DNA from: Anthostomella pinea
Taxonomy: Eukaryota; Ascomycota; Sordariomycetes; Xylariales; Xylariaceae
Assembly: GCA_963556695.1 (NCBI GenBank)
Contig: CAUWAG010000004.1
Location: forward strand, 3,658,001-3,722,000
Direction: 5' to 3'
DNA: 64,000 nucleotides
Shown here: one piece after another, positions 18,419 to 37,400 of the stretch
Position numbering within the stretch: the first letter of the stretch is position 1
Layout: every line of letters starts with the position of its first letter
Program-made: the position numbers and the translations under genes
Notes under the pieces: model-generated
Databases searched by the model: none
What the model saw: only the letters and a program-made list of their open reading frames with translations
Told to the model about the DNA's origin: nothing

Positions 18419-21400
18419 AATTAGATAATAATATTATTATTGACGATGAGATATATTTAACGATCGTATTTTCAAAATAAAAAAGATTAACCGTTTGTTC
18501 AAAGAAAAGGACTTACTGTAAAGGTTTAAATTTTCTTCACTTTATTTATTTTATAAATTAACTAACTAATAGTAGTATCAGATTAAAGCTTGAAAATATC
18601 GGAAAAACAATCAGGCCCTTTCTAAATTTGTAACTATAATAGTACGATGTTATTTAGTTATTCCGGCTATATTGGTTTTAATTGAATGAACTTTTTATTT
18701 CGAGTAAACATATTACGAAAAAGCCACAGAGTACAACTAGATATTATTAAAATGTTAATTTATTAAGGAATTGGTAATTAAAAGATATAAAAGGTTTATA
18801 AGAGTAATATTATAACAATTTTAATGTAAATAGTATAAATAGTACGAATATGGAAAATCAACTTTTATTTAATAGCGACTGAGACTTATTGAATGGAGCT
18901 ATTAATAAGAGTTACTTGTTTATAATAGAAAACAAAACGAAAAACCGAAAAAGGGGTAAAATTAAAACCTGCTTTTTAAAATTTGAACTTTTGATTTTAA
19001 AAGTCTTTAAAATTAAGATTAGTAACTTTTTGTAACAATGTTTTTTAAGTACAAAAACCCCGATTTAAAACATTTAAAACCAGCTAGAAATGGTTTATTA
19101 TATTTCTACTTGTTTTAAATGTCGAATTTAACTTTTAAACTTTACATGATTGAAAAGTTTCCTTTAAAATCTTCATTATGATCGTAATCCGATTTTGAGA
19201 GTACAACTAGTATTCATTCATAATAAACTCTATTAAGCATAAAAAGTGGTGTTTTAAAGGTTAAGACTAGTAAAAAATAACTTACTGTTTATAAAATTAT
19301 TAAACCCGTTTGATTAATCTTTGAAAATTTAAATATTATTAAAAGGTTTTTGAAGTTTTAATTGAGATTTTATTTCAAAGTTTATTAAGTATGACAAAAT
19401 TGAGTTTTAAAAATTAAACCTAGCTAGCGGGTGGTGATTGTAGTTTATAGTTAGTTGTCACTTTGTAGTTACTAGTTAACTTTTATAGTTTTAATCATCT
19501 TAAAAGCTAAATACTATATTTTTAATCAAGGCCCTTACTAACTATACGTTATAGTAGTAACTAATTAATTACTAATTAGTAACTATACATAAAGTTTTTT
19601 ATCAATTTATAACTTAGAATATGAATACAAAACCTAGTTCTTGATTGAAAAATAAACCGAGGCCGAACGCCAAAACCCGCATTTTAAAGCCTTTTGTTAA
19701 AGTATAAAGGAGATTTAAAGCAATATTAAAAGTCTTTTGAAAAAACCCTTACTAAAATGTTTGATCCAAAAAGCCCCAAAAAGTTCCGCAAAGGTTTGAT
19801 TTTAAAATCGAATATTGACATAACAATTTATAATTAAGCAGCTTCGAAAGCGTTGGTTTTAGCCGTACTTTAAACGATTTAATTTAATATTGAATACTCA
19901 ATACTCAATTTCTTATTGTAGTCTGTAGTGTTTTTATTTTATTAAACTAGCTCCTTTAGTTAGTCTTAGTTTATAGGGTCACTAAATACAGTGGTTTTAA
20001 TGAAAGTAGTAACTAACTACAAACTATATAAAAACTAATTAGTAACTAATTAGTAATTAAATCACCACTCTGCTAGTAAAAAATGGTTTATTAATTTTTC
20101 AATTGTTAAAAAGCGTTTAATTCGACTTTTCAAACTTGATTATGTTTAAAAGTTATTTTTTTATATTAAAATGAAGCCTGCTATTTGTTGAAAGTCAAGG
20201 TTAGTATCTGTTAATAATGAAGTTTATTAAATACAAAAAACCTGATTTTTAACAATAAAACCTAGCTAGAGATGTGTTTTTTTTGAGAAAATCATTTAAT
20301 CAGACTTTTAATTCTTTATTCATTTTCGTAGTTTTATTTAACGATTAAAATTAATAATCTTTTGTAAATAGATTTCTTAAGCCCAAAAAACCCGGGTTTG
20401 TATGATTAAAACTAGCTATTGACAACTTCTTGTATTTGTAATTATTTATAACTATGAAACTTGGTTAGAGCTCTAATTAGAACTATAATAGTCAGTTAGT
20501 AATTGTAAAGGTAATAGCTAACTATAAATTTAGATCACGACGTTAATAATAATAAAATCTTTTTAATAGTTTAACTATTAAAACGCTTTGATAAAACTTA
20601 CATGCTAAGTTATAAATTTAAATTTAAATTGAACGGTAAAATAAAATATTCAAAGATACTTAAATTTACTCGTTGTTTATAATATTATAAACGGAAAAAT
20701 ACATTAGATTTTTAAATTTTGACTTTTATATATTTCACAAGTAATAAACACTATTGAAAACTCAAAGTCTTTAATGTATATATTAAACTATTAAATATAC
20801 TTAAGTCAATAGAAAGCGAAAAGTAAAGCGTTAAAACCGGCAGTAATAAGTCCGGCAATAAATCCGACTTAAATATCTTAAACAGCATAGTATTCTAAGC
20901 TTTAAGATTTATTAAAAAAACTGTTTTACTTAACGTTTACATCGAGTCCCTTCGTATTAAAGTCGATCTTATCTTTTTGGATATATTTCTAGATTAAAAG
21001 CTAAATATCCTTCATATAATTAATAAATATCTTACCCAGCGCCGCGTATTTAAAGAGAATACTAACTCACTTGTTAGTATTGTATATATAGGATATAATT
21101 AAGCCTTGGAAAAATGCGAGCGTTAGAATTTCGAAATTAATTAAAACGCGATTCTCGCTTTAATATATAGCTTATTTCTAACAATTTAAGGTATAAAAGC
21201 AACTATAATTACTCATAAATAATAACAAAAGTGTTTCACTATTTAAGTTTTACAATATTTAAGCACGAAAAGAAATCGAATAAACAAATAACACGTATAT
21301 AATTCAAGGTATAAAAACTGCGGTTTTTACTTACTAGCTAGTGCTTATTACATGTATTATTAAAGCTAATAAAATTGATGAAAATTTAATCAGATTACCT

Positions 21401-24144
21401 TTTAAGATATTTATTGATATAGTTAACGGCCTAGTTACACGTAAACTAATTAGAGTTTTATTTAAAGTTTTACCTGAAAATACGAATTAAGATGCTCGTA
21501 ACGAGGTAAGCAATATATACGAATCATATTTGAAAAGCAAATAATTGAAGTCTTAATCCAAAACGGGCATCACATTATAAAAGCGTTATAAAAAGTTATA
21601 TGAAAATTATAAAACGTTCTTTTTAGTAAAAATAAACGAAATATTAAGCACGTTTATAAATGAAGTTTTGAATAAGTACTATTAATAATTTACTTTCTAT
21701 AATATTGTTAAAATTTAAAAGTTCTTATAATGATACGGTATAACGGACATTCTACATATATAACTCTTAAGCTAATCAGTTTTTCAATCAAATATTTAAA
21801 AGTAATAAGCCTTGTTTATTATTATTAATGTGCCTATATACCAACTTTTAAAACAATGCCAATCGCGCTTATAATCTTAAATACAACGTTCCATACCGAG
21901 TTTTTACGTATATTTTAAATTTTCTAGATTTAAGAAGCAAATCGATAATATCGTTCGAAATGCTAGTCTATAATGAATGAACACTACTTTCTTATTCTAA
22001 AAATAATTTATAAAAATTCCTATACCGATATTATCGCATCTGTACGGCCTTTGTTATTAAATTATTAATTATATAAGGAATTATCCGCTTTAAATTCTCG
22101 CTTTTTAATTTTTAACAAAATGCTTTTCTTAATTTTAGATTTTATTCATAAGTTCGTAAAACATTTGAAAAAGCAATACAGTTATGTATAACCATTAAAC
22201 GTATTAAATAACCGGGCGTAAAACTTCGTTTTCATCGATAACGAGGTGTGAAAAAGAATTCTTTGATTGTATAAAGTTTTATATTCGTTATAACTTAATA
22301 TTAAATCGGTTGGTATAGTTTAAAAAATTCTTATACAACCTTTATATTACTTAATATTTGATATGCTTTGTTTATATTAAAACAAACTTAATTTTCTATG
22401 TAGGATATTTATAATGTGATTTAACGTGACTTTTCCCATTATGATTGAAATATACTTTCCGTTTAATATTTAAATTATAAAGCTTAAAAAGAGTTTAAAC
22501 TTGGTCAACAGTTTTTATATTTAAAACAAATTTTTTTTTTTTACTTGTCGTCAACACTTTAACAATAAAACCTTTTTCAAATTGTAATCAAACCACGCTA
22601 AGCTAAATATAACGGAATAACTTTACGACATTATATTATGTATACGGTAATTCTATTTATGATAAAAGCATTTTTTTTAAACAACTTCTGAGACCTTTGG
22701 AAATCCGCTGTAAAAATGTAAATCTAAACGGAAACGTAAAAAGCCCCAAAAAACTAAGCTACAGTTTCTATATATCGTTAATAACAACAATTTTTAACAT
22801 TACTATAAGGTAATAAATTTTGAAGATCTTATTAAAATTAATAATACATAATAACTACGTACCCATCGCCGTTTTGGTTTACATTAATAGTATTGTAATT
22901 TCCTTAACTTTTAACATAGTGTATTATAGCTACCGCCTCTATTTTTTCACAAAGGAAATATGTAAGTAAGCGCGCTTATATACGTAGATACGGCGTTTTT
23001 AAGCTAACTTTTTTTTACCTTCATTAAAGTTAATAGCTATATTAATTATGAACATACCTATTAAAAGTAATAGCACTTTGAATTTAATACCACTTCTTTA
23101 TTTTAATAGTAAGACGTTCTAAGTCGCATTACAATATTCATACAATCGTATCAGTCTCGTCATTAAATTATTAGCTATTTAAGATCTCTTTCCTTTCAAC
23201 TTCGTTTATTTTTATTTTTAATAAAAACCTCTTTTTTACTTCTACTATCGCCGTTATTATCGGCTTAACTTAGTTTGACTATACATATATAATCATGTTG
23301 TAAACAAGTAAATAATAAACAAGCCTAAAAAAACATAGAAAATTAATTAATTTTTAAGATTTCTCAAGATTTTGGCTTGATTATAGATATATTTAACTCC
23401 CTAATCTTAGTATCGGGTAAAAGGAAGTTTTATCTTCAATATTTTATATGTTAAACATATAACAATATTATATAAATTAGTAATATACTTTTATCCTTAT
23501 AGAAACAAAAGAGTTCAACGTATCAACTCTAGCATAAACTTTATCATATATAGTGACTTAATGTACAAATAATATTATATAAGTACTAAATATTTGCTTT
23601 AACTTTTTTAATAAAACAAAGGGTATTTCATAAGCTTAAGTAATAACTGGTATTAAGTAAATATAAAGCAATTTAAACTTATTAAAGAATCAAAATTAAA
23701 TAAAGCGTTAATTTGATACTTAATATTTACCTTTATATTTAAATGGCTTGATATTTTACCATCATTCAAAAAAACCGTTATATTTACTAATATTACTTTT
23801 CAATTTTGTTTACTATTTTATTAGCACCTTTTGACGACAAAGAATTTAACAATATTGGCAAAGCTTATAATTAAAAAAACACAATGTTAAAAAAACCATT
23901 GTAACGTAATTAAAAGAACGTTTATAATCCCTAAGTTAATATTATAAATGTACCGAATAATTTTATATAATTATTTAACCTTTATTAAGCCCTTTAAACC
24001 GTATAAAATCTTTAAAAAATGAACAAATCAAATAGCTTATTGCTTTTAATATAAAAATATTAAGCCTTAGAAATTTCATGAAAAATAAATAAACTTTAAG
24101 TATATGTTATATTAAATAAGCTTGATATACGTATATAATGGTTA
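18419..24144. other. AT-rich stretch with diverged repeats at 18.95-20.43 kb
   Basis: No genes. Between about 18950 and 20430, four diverged copies of a motif can be seen: a block like aagtacaaaaaccccgattt followed after 15-25 bases by a ctagctag-like block (near 19047, 19390-19427, 20225-20275 and 20386-20420). The rest shows nothing beyond AT-rich sequence. Confidence 0.5.
19424..20076. mobile_element. Possible RIP-degraded inverted-repeat element (GGGTGGTGATT ends)
   Basis: ctagcgggtggtgatt at 19424-19439 faces aatcaccactctgctag at 20060-20076 in inverted orientation. Both ends are followed inward by TAACTA/TAGTTA-rich sequence. A third end of this type, gaatcaccacccg, lies near 48461-48473. 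Probably a MITE-type family; the internal part is degraded. Confidence 0.4.
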
Positions 24145-24149
24145 TAATG

Positions 24150-24619
24150 TGTGTCGAGCCGTCTAATCTATAAGGTTAAAGTGTGCTATAGGGTTTATGT
24201 TCTGAGGTAAGTCAACACAAAGGACGATAGAGGCTTCTGTCAACTAGAAGACACTCAGATGCTGGGGCTTGCTTGGTCTGATCCAGGGAACCACTGTATA
24301 GTCGAGTCGTCAGGAGATTTCTCCCACCTTAGGGTTGGCTAAGATGCTTAGATTGATCACTGAGATAGAGACTGTCTATCTATTTACCTGGGAAATGTCC
24401 GTCCTTATATAACCAATCTCTCCCTCACTAATGGTGTAGAATCACCTTGTCCCAGACTGATGCTCACTGGCTCACTCCGTGATCCCGTGATCCATCACAT
24501 GACCTTTTGTTATGTAATCCGTAATACCCATTGTTCCGTTCCTGGCTTCTGATTCCATTGGTTCTTGGTGTGCTCCCCTTGGCCCTCCAACAGGCCCTGG
24601 TATTTGTTGGTTCGTAACA
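24150..24619 (-). mobile_element. Solo LTR, family D, 470 bp
   Basis: On the minus strand it begins TGTTACGAACCAAC and ends GGCTCGACACA, flanked by the perfect 5-base duplication taatg (24145-24149 and 24620-24624). It contains a TATATAAGG box followed by gacagacatttccc-like sequence, as a retrotransposon promoter would. The same arrangement is found in the copy at 61617-62108. Confidence 0.85.
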
Positions 24620-24624
24620 TAATG

Positions 24625-26195
24625 GTTTTAAAATATTTTATTTTATTTTAAATGAGTTTGACTTAAAGGTGTTCGTACGTGAAGCGTTTATAATTATAAA
24701 ATAATAAACTAGTTTACTTACGTAGCTACGTATAAGGTTCTATACTTTATTCCATTGCCCGCATTTTTTGAATAAATCACTTTTCTAATCTGAAAAAGTT
24801 CCCCTTCTTATAATAACGTTACGTATAACTTTTATCTCTAAAATAATCAAATAACGAGAAATACCTTAAATCCTTTTTTATAAAACCTCCGTGGCGCAGT
24901 AATATATGAAAGAAAAAAAGTAAGTAATGTACTGATTAGCTTGCTTCATAACGTATATGAATAACTATTTAATCGCGCGGTTCTAGATTTAAAAAAAAGA
25001 AATTACGTACCTACTTGATTACAAGCCAATCATTGAACAAGTTCGTAATTATTTAGCAGTATTAAAGGCCTACTTCGTATAAAATTTAAGGTATGGATTT
25101 AAATTCAGAAATCCACCTTGCGCGATAACTGTTTAAATTGTTATAGGAAATAAAACAAATTGCGTTAAAAGCCATAAAATGTTACGCGATTATTTATATC
25201 GAGTTTTTTACCATTTGAGTTCCTCTCGAATTCTTTGTAACATCCTTACTTAACATCAAATACTTGTTATTATAAAATTATTTCCTTATTTTTAATACGT
25301 TATATACTAAACAGGTTTAATTTTTTAATATTTTTTCAATGTTTATTTATATAAATTTTACCTAAATTTTTGAGTTTTTTTCGGTTTTTTTTCGGTTCTT
25401 CTTCTTCTTATAGTACTTATCCTTTTTCTTCATAATAACCGTAGTTAGTGAAACCTGCTTATAGTTTTTATAATTATCTTGTAAATCTAATTGATCTTTA
25501 TTACTAGTAAAGGTCCTTAAAAAATAATGGCTTCTTCAAAATTTAATAACATTTATACCCAATAATTTATGAAAAACATTTAATCTTAAATATCAATAAG
25601 TTATTTAGTTAACCGATTTTATATATATAATATAACTATTGACATACGGATTTCATAAGGTTATATTTTTAAACACGAACTTTATACATATAAAATAACA
25701 AAGCTAACATTATTATTTTAACTTTCAAAAGTTTAAAATATTTACTTATATACTGAAGATTTTAAAGTTAATTTTATAATAAGTAAATATAAAGTTAAAA
25801 TCATTTATATATTACTTATAACTAATTATATTGAATTAAGCCATTAACTAACCGGTATTTAAATTTGAAACTAAACCGCCTTTGCATTTAATTCATTTAT
25901 GACCTATTAATATAACTAAAAAGGTATAAGCTTATATACCGCTTATCAAAACTTTTTTACTTTTTAAGTAAAGATTCACATTACGTGTATATATTCCTTT
26001 TCTGAGAGAAAAAAATTAAATAATAAATTATTATTATAGGAAAAAAGGGGAAAAAAAGCCTTTTCCCAAAAAGATCGTTAAAATTGAATTTAAAAACCGA
26101 AAATTAGAATATAATAAAATACAATAAAATAGAATAAAATAAAAGTACATTACGTAAGTAATAAGGGGTGATATAATATAAGATAAAACGTACGA
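24625..26195. other. AT-rich, nothing recognised
   Basis: No open frames; several short A/T runs only. Confidence 0.5.
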
Positions 26196-26200
26196 ATATA

Positions 26201-26426
26201 TGTGATGGATCTGACATCCATCAGGTGACTAGGGTTATTGGTGGGGTAGACGCGTTGCCCCACCGCACAGACTGATACATAATTGTGGGTCGGGATTTGG
26301 GATCTATCACCCCACCAGAATTGGCTGGTGCTGCAGATCTTTCTTCCCTTCCTCACCAAAGTATTTTTGTACAATTGAGGATATTGATGGGCATTCTCGT
26401 CCTGGTCTTCAAGCTGTCCCGTGACA
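26201..26426 (+). mobile_element. Short solo LTR, 226 bp
   Basis: Starts TGTGATGGATC and ends CCCGTGACA, flanked by the perfect 5-base duplication atata (26196-26200 and 26427-26431). Balanced composition. The ends match the TGTGACGG...CGTGACA group with a C to T change at base 6. Confidence 0.78.
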
Positions 26427-26431
26427 ATATA

Positions 26432-28254
26432 ATAAACAATATAAATTGTAATATTTTTATATATATGTAGAACTTATAAACTTACACAGTATAATAATTG
26501 TTAGTTAACCTCGTAATAAAATAAAGATTTTCTGTTTTTATTACTTATCATACGTTTTTCATATGTTAACTATCGTTTTAAAATAATAAATAAAAGCTCA
26601 TATTATGACAGTTAACTTATCAATCAAAACCAAAGTTTGACAAGTTTTATCTAATCTTCGCTTTATATATATATCAACTTATTAAATATTTTTAATCTCT
26701 TATCTTTTATACGACACTTGAAGCAATATGATATTAATTATAAAACGCTTATTTTATAACGTACTTAATGTAATAATGTAATCTTTTATTAACTTTAATC
26801 TAATATATACAGTACCGAAAATTATAAAAGGACTACCTATTCCTATAAGGTAATAAAACTTTATATTGATAATAATTACATTATTAAATCAATTACAGTT
26901 AATACGGCTTATGTAACATGCTTACATCAAAAAGAGCTTTGAAATATAAATTGTTTAGTCTTTTTTAAATCAATTATTATACGTGTTTTGTTTATTTATA
27001 TATTACAAGAATTAAGCCGGAAGTCTATATCTTAATTTTCAACAAACGATTTGGTTACGAATTTTTAAAGTTTTATATAAGAGAATGTAGGGAAATAAAG
27101 CAAAGTCTTTTTTACATATTTTAAAAAGAAGAATTTATTATGCGTTTTAAGTTTTATTTTATTTTTATATGTACTTTTAAAGTTTATACAATAGTTAATA
27201 AATTCAAAGCTACTTCTCGCCGTAATACCGCTTTCATATACGCCCTTCTAACTCGTTAAGTTACCTTTTATAAAACCCCGTTAACTTTTAGACTATTGAT
27301 GATTATAATTAATCTACTTAAATGTTTCTTACAAAAACAAAATCGTGTTTACTTAACTAAATTTAACATTTATACAGTTTAATATCCTACTTTTAAGCGA
27401 GACGTATTTTAAGCTTTAAACAAAATTTGACTACTCTCAACTCCAGTTTCAAACGTCTAAAAAACGTGAACGTTAAAAAGTGAAACGTATTATTTGTTTA
27501 AGATTTCAAAATTTCAAACTATTTTATTTGGTTGTATATATAAAGAGAGTAAAAGTTATAGATTAACGTTATTATTTAAACCTTATTTAAATAACATAGC
27601 CGTATCTTAATAAAGTCGCATAATAATCTTCCGATTCTAAACAATATATCGCGGAAGTATTTATTAATAACTTTTTATATAATTATATATAACTCTTTTA
27701 TTTTAACTTATTATACTCTTAAGTATAAGCCTAAATAGTATGGAATAATTTACTTCACATTTTTTCTATCTCTCTTAATAGTCGTTGAAATATAAATGTT
27801 AGTCGATAAATTATCCGTTAAATAATTAGTAGTTTTTAAAAGTATCGTTATTAAATATTTATACGTCAATCCGCGGTATTTTTAATTATAACGTTTCCTA
27901 CTGATTGAATATTAAGAATGATAACGCGGTCATCAATTTTTAAATGGGATTATCCGAACTCAAAAACTTAAAACATAGTAAGGTTTTAAATGTTTATAAA
28001 ATTGTCTTAATGGTTTAATAATCTCGTTTTTCTTGAATGAATAGCTAGGTTAACGTATTTTAAAATAATAATAATAATTATACGTAGTACGGTATTAACT
28101 CCACTTTGAAAATATTTTATCCCTTTATAGTGACATATTTTAGATACGAAAACATTTCATAATTTCCATATTATTTAATACTGTTGAAATTTGGGTTGAG
28201 TTTTTATATCAGTTGATACGGTAAACTTTAACGTAAGTATATCGAAACGTCATC
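26432..28254. other. AT-rich, nothing recognised
   Basis: TA-rich DNA without open frames or repeats of note. Confidence 0.5.
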
Positions 28255-33868
<5,614 letters not shown>

Positions 33869-34156
33869 CTAAACGGTAAGTAGTAGATTGAGGTTTAATA
33901 ACGGTATTCGTACGATAATAATAGCATTTGGTTTCGAAATAAAACTTTTTAAGTTAAAGGGAATAAATCTAGTTGCATTAAAACCTGTTTGAACGTTTTT
34001 TAGCGTTAAAATAACGTTATATGCTTTATAAAACGCTGTGAGAAATCCTCTTTGAAAGCGTAAGTTATATAACGCCGGGTGAGATTTTTGGTTAGAAAAT
34101 ATGTCCTTGTTAAAAAGAGTTTTACCTTGTTTTCTTATACATATAGCCCTCTCCAT
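33869..34156 (-). pseudogene. RIP-degraded relic of a pogo/Fot-type transposase (C-terminal part)
   Basis: The minus-strand frame contains GFLTAFYKAYNVILTLKNVQ, then TGFNATRFIPFNLKSFISK and a Pro/Leu-rich stretch. Position by position this follows the C-terminal region of the transposase at 45115-45558 (DFLAAFCEAHNAAMTPGNIR, then AGFSATGLVPFDPESVISK). Replacements such as A to V/T, G to N and P to L are what C-to-T changes produce. The rest of that gene could not be traced in the flanks. Confidence 0.65.
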
Positions 34157-34465
34157 TCTGGTTCAAAATCATATCTTGGTTAAAAGGCATACTGCCTTTT
34201 TTTTAAAGGCATATAACCCTCTTTTTAATAAAAAAGATGACCTTTTATTTCTCAATTAAAAACATATCTTTCTTAAGAAGCATATAGCCCTCTCCTTTTT
34301 ATTAAAAAGCATTTTACCTTTTTTCCTTCTTTAAAAAGTATATAGACTTTTTCTTAGTTAAAAGATATATCCTTTTTAAACAGTATATAGCCCTTTTCTT
34401 TTTAATTAAATAATACTTTATCCTCTTTTTTTCTATCAAAAGGCATATATCCTTTTTAGTATTAT
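34140..34465. repeat. Degenerate tandem array around 'catatagccctctcc'
   Basis: Repeating blocks of about 35-70 bases carry catatagcccttt-like and ttaaaaagcat-like segments at least five times between 34140 and 34465. The copies are strongly diverged. Confidence 0.5.
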
Positions 34466-37400
34466 TGTTATCTCGTTACGCTTTATACTTTACTCAGAAA
34501 CTGATAACCTCGCTACTTAAAGCGCTACTTCAATCTCTTTGAAGATTTATGTAACATATTAAAAGTAATAAGTACTTAGCCACTTTGTAACGATATTTTA
34601 TTGAAGGGTTTTTAATTTCAGCACGTAATTATAACGTATAAACCTTTTAAAAAAGAATTAACGTCATAACTTTACGAGCTACTAAGGTTTAAAATGGCAT
34701 TTTCATTCGTATATCGAAAGTTGATTTTAAAAACTTACCCGCGCACTTTCCAACCTACTGCTAAATATAAATAACTAACTATACTTGCCCCGTATGATAT
34801 CGTAGAATCACAAAGCCTATTAAAATAATAAAATAATTCAATTAGCTTAAATAGCTATATAATAATCAATTTTAATATACGATTTAAAAATTTGAAGGAA
34901 TAATTTATACTTATCTTTCAAAAACGAGTTAGAGGCCTTTAAAAAGTAACTGCTTATTAATAGAAGATGAATACATACCGCTACTTTAAATTTTAACCAG
35001 TATATAAATCGCAGCCAGCCTCTTATCTTAATTACAGTCTTAATTTTTATTTTTTTTATATATGAAAGTAAGTAAGTAAGTAACTACCTTAATATTAAGC
35101 TTACAAACGATTAGTAAGGCTTCGTAAGCTTTGAAGAGTACCTGTAAGAACCATTTTTATATGATAAGATATAATTAGGCTTTTGACTTCAGAGCTTTTT
35201 AAATGTATAGTAATGAATAATAGTTAAGAAAAGAAAAGAAAAGTATAAGCTAATAAAAGGTCGTTTTCATAAATAAATTTACAAGGTTATAATAATATTA
35301 AGTCCGCTTTAAATATATTTAAGTAAGTATTTTTAAACTCGAACGTACTAAAGTACGTTTTACTAAGTATGACATGGGTTTTTAATAAGAAAAGTTGCTG
35401 CTTACGTATAAAAAAGCACGCATGTAAAAATGCGATATTTAAAAAGTCGTACTTTATTTATTGAAACATATAAATAAGCCGTATTGATGTTTTTAACTCC
35501 TTTTTTTTTCTTACGTTATAAAGGTAGAATGTTATAATATATACCTTAACAGTTTCGTACAAGTTGAAATCAGATCTGTTATTAAGCTGAGAAAGTCCTA
35601 ACGGGTTAGTTAAAAAAGTAGCAAAAGATTTCGTATTAATACATATAACTATCAAATTAATACGGTATAAATAAAGATTAGAAAACGCTACTTATTTTTT
35701 GAATTTTAACTTATATTTAAATCACATATAAATTAATAAATACGTGGCTTTAACTTTTTGAACATAACACCTTTTTCTTATTAAAAAATATGCTTGTAAG
35801 GTGCTAGTTCACCTAGATTATATTGATTGTAAATTTTATAAATCTTAACTTGTTTGATTTTTATAAAATAGCCTTAAATCTTACCTGCTTATAAACTATT
35901 GAGGGAAAAATTTAAAAGTCTTTATAAATTTTCTTATTCATACTTTATTGTCTAAAAACCTCTCAGCTTTGTATGAATATAACGTAAGGTATAACGAAAA
36001 TGTTAAAATCAGATTAAAGACCAGTTATACTTCTCACATTGAAGTTTGATTTATTTAATAATTGGTTAAGTTAGCTTTTAAACGAGAAACTTATGAGAAA
36101 TAATTTACTTTTTAAAATAAATATTTTTTAAACTATTAAATAAGTCATATGTAGAAAACCCAATGTTTTTTTTTTTGCGTTGATTACAGTATACGTTAAG
36201 GGTTATATGAAGAACAGAAATTAACGTAATCAAGCTTTTAATTCAAAGTAATACAGAAATTAATATAGTATTAGCTATAATTTATATTTAATAACCGAGC
36301 TTATATTATATAACGTAACTTCGTACGTGTTTTTCTTCACCGTTAGGAAAATTGCATAATACCTTACGTAGTAATTATTTTATAATAAATATACATTCGA
36401 AGTTAAAAAGCTTTTTGTTATTAGATAGTTATACGTTAATAAAAAAGCTTCGCATAATATAAGCATCTTATTAAACAGCTGGCCGGATCTCTATAAACTC
36501 TCCGTTATGAAGTGTATAAACAAAGACCACGGCGTGTAATTCTAAATTAAATAGCGATAAATATCTAAATGTATATAATAACCTACTTTCGCACAATTTC
36601 TATTGAATATAATATATTAAATACTTTTTATAGCTTAAATATATTATTCCGCTTTTATTAAAGCTTTTACGCCTTACCTTACTTTTACGTAGAGCTAAAC
36701 CGTATTTATTAATCAATAAAGCCCTACTATATGAAGAGACCCTTTTATATATTTTAGGTGTTATAATATAAATTAGGTTACCTTTAAATGAATTAAAACT
36801 TTATCTTATTTTGACCACTTTACCCTTTTATCTCTTTTTTTGGATGTTTATATAATATATATACTATAAACACTACAAACTTTTTAAATAAATCAAAGGC
36901 ATACCCCGGATATAATTTTTCGGCTTTTTTACATCTTTATCCTTTTACCTCGAAATATCCTCATCTTTTTATTCTATAAGAATTGTAAAAAATAAAATTA
37001 TGAGTATCAAAAGCTGCCTTTTCTTTAAAAAGTCGTTTAGCCCGATATTTATAAAATACCTTTTAAACATACGAGAGTAACTTAAAAATACAGTTATTAA
37101 TAAACCTTTCTTAGCTTAAAATGTTAAAAGCAAATATTATATTAAAAACGCTCAACACAATACTGTTAAACGATATACAACTTACTTACTTAATATTATT
37201 AATTAATAAACTACTTTTCAACATATCGACAATCTCTCGTAAAAGCTTCGACGTAACTATTATAATCCTATCTCGCGAAAAACGTAATCCGAATATAAAA
37301 TTTAGAATACTTGATATCTTAAAATGTCTTTTTTATAATCTTATTAAACGTATAGAAATGCTTTAAGTATTTAAATAGAGCTTAGAAAAGCATCGCTTTC

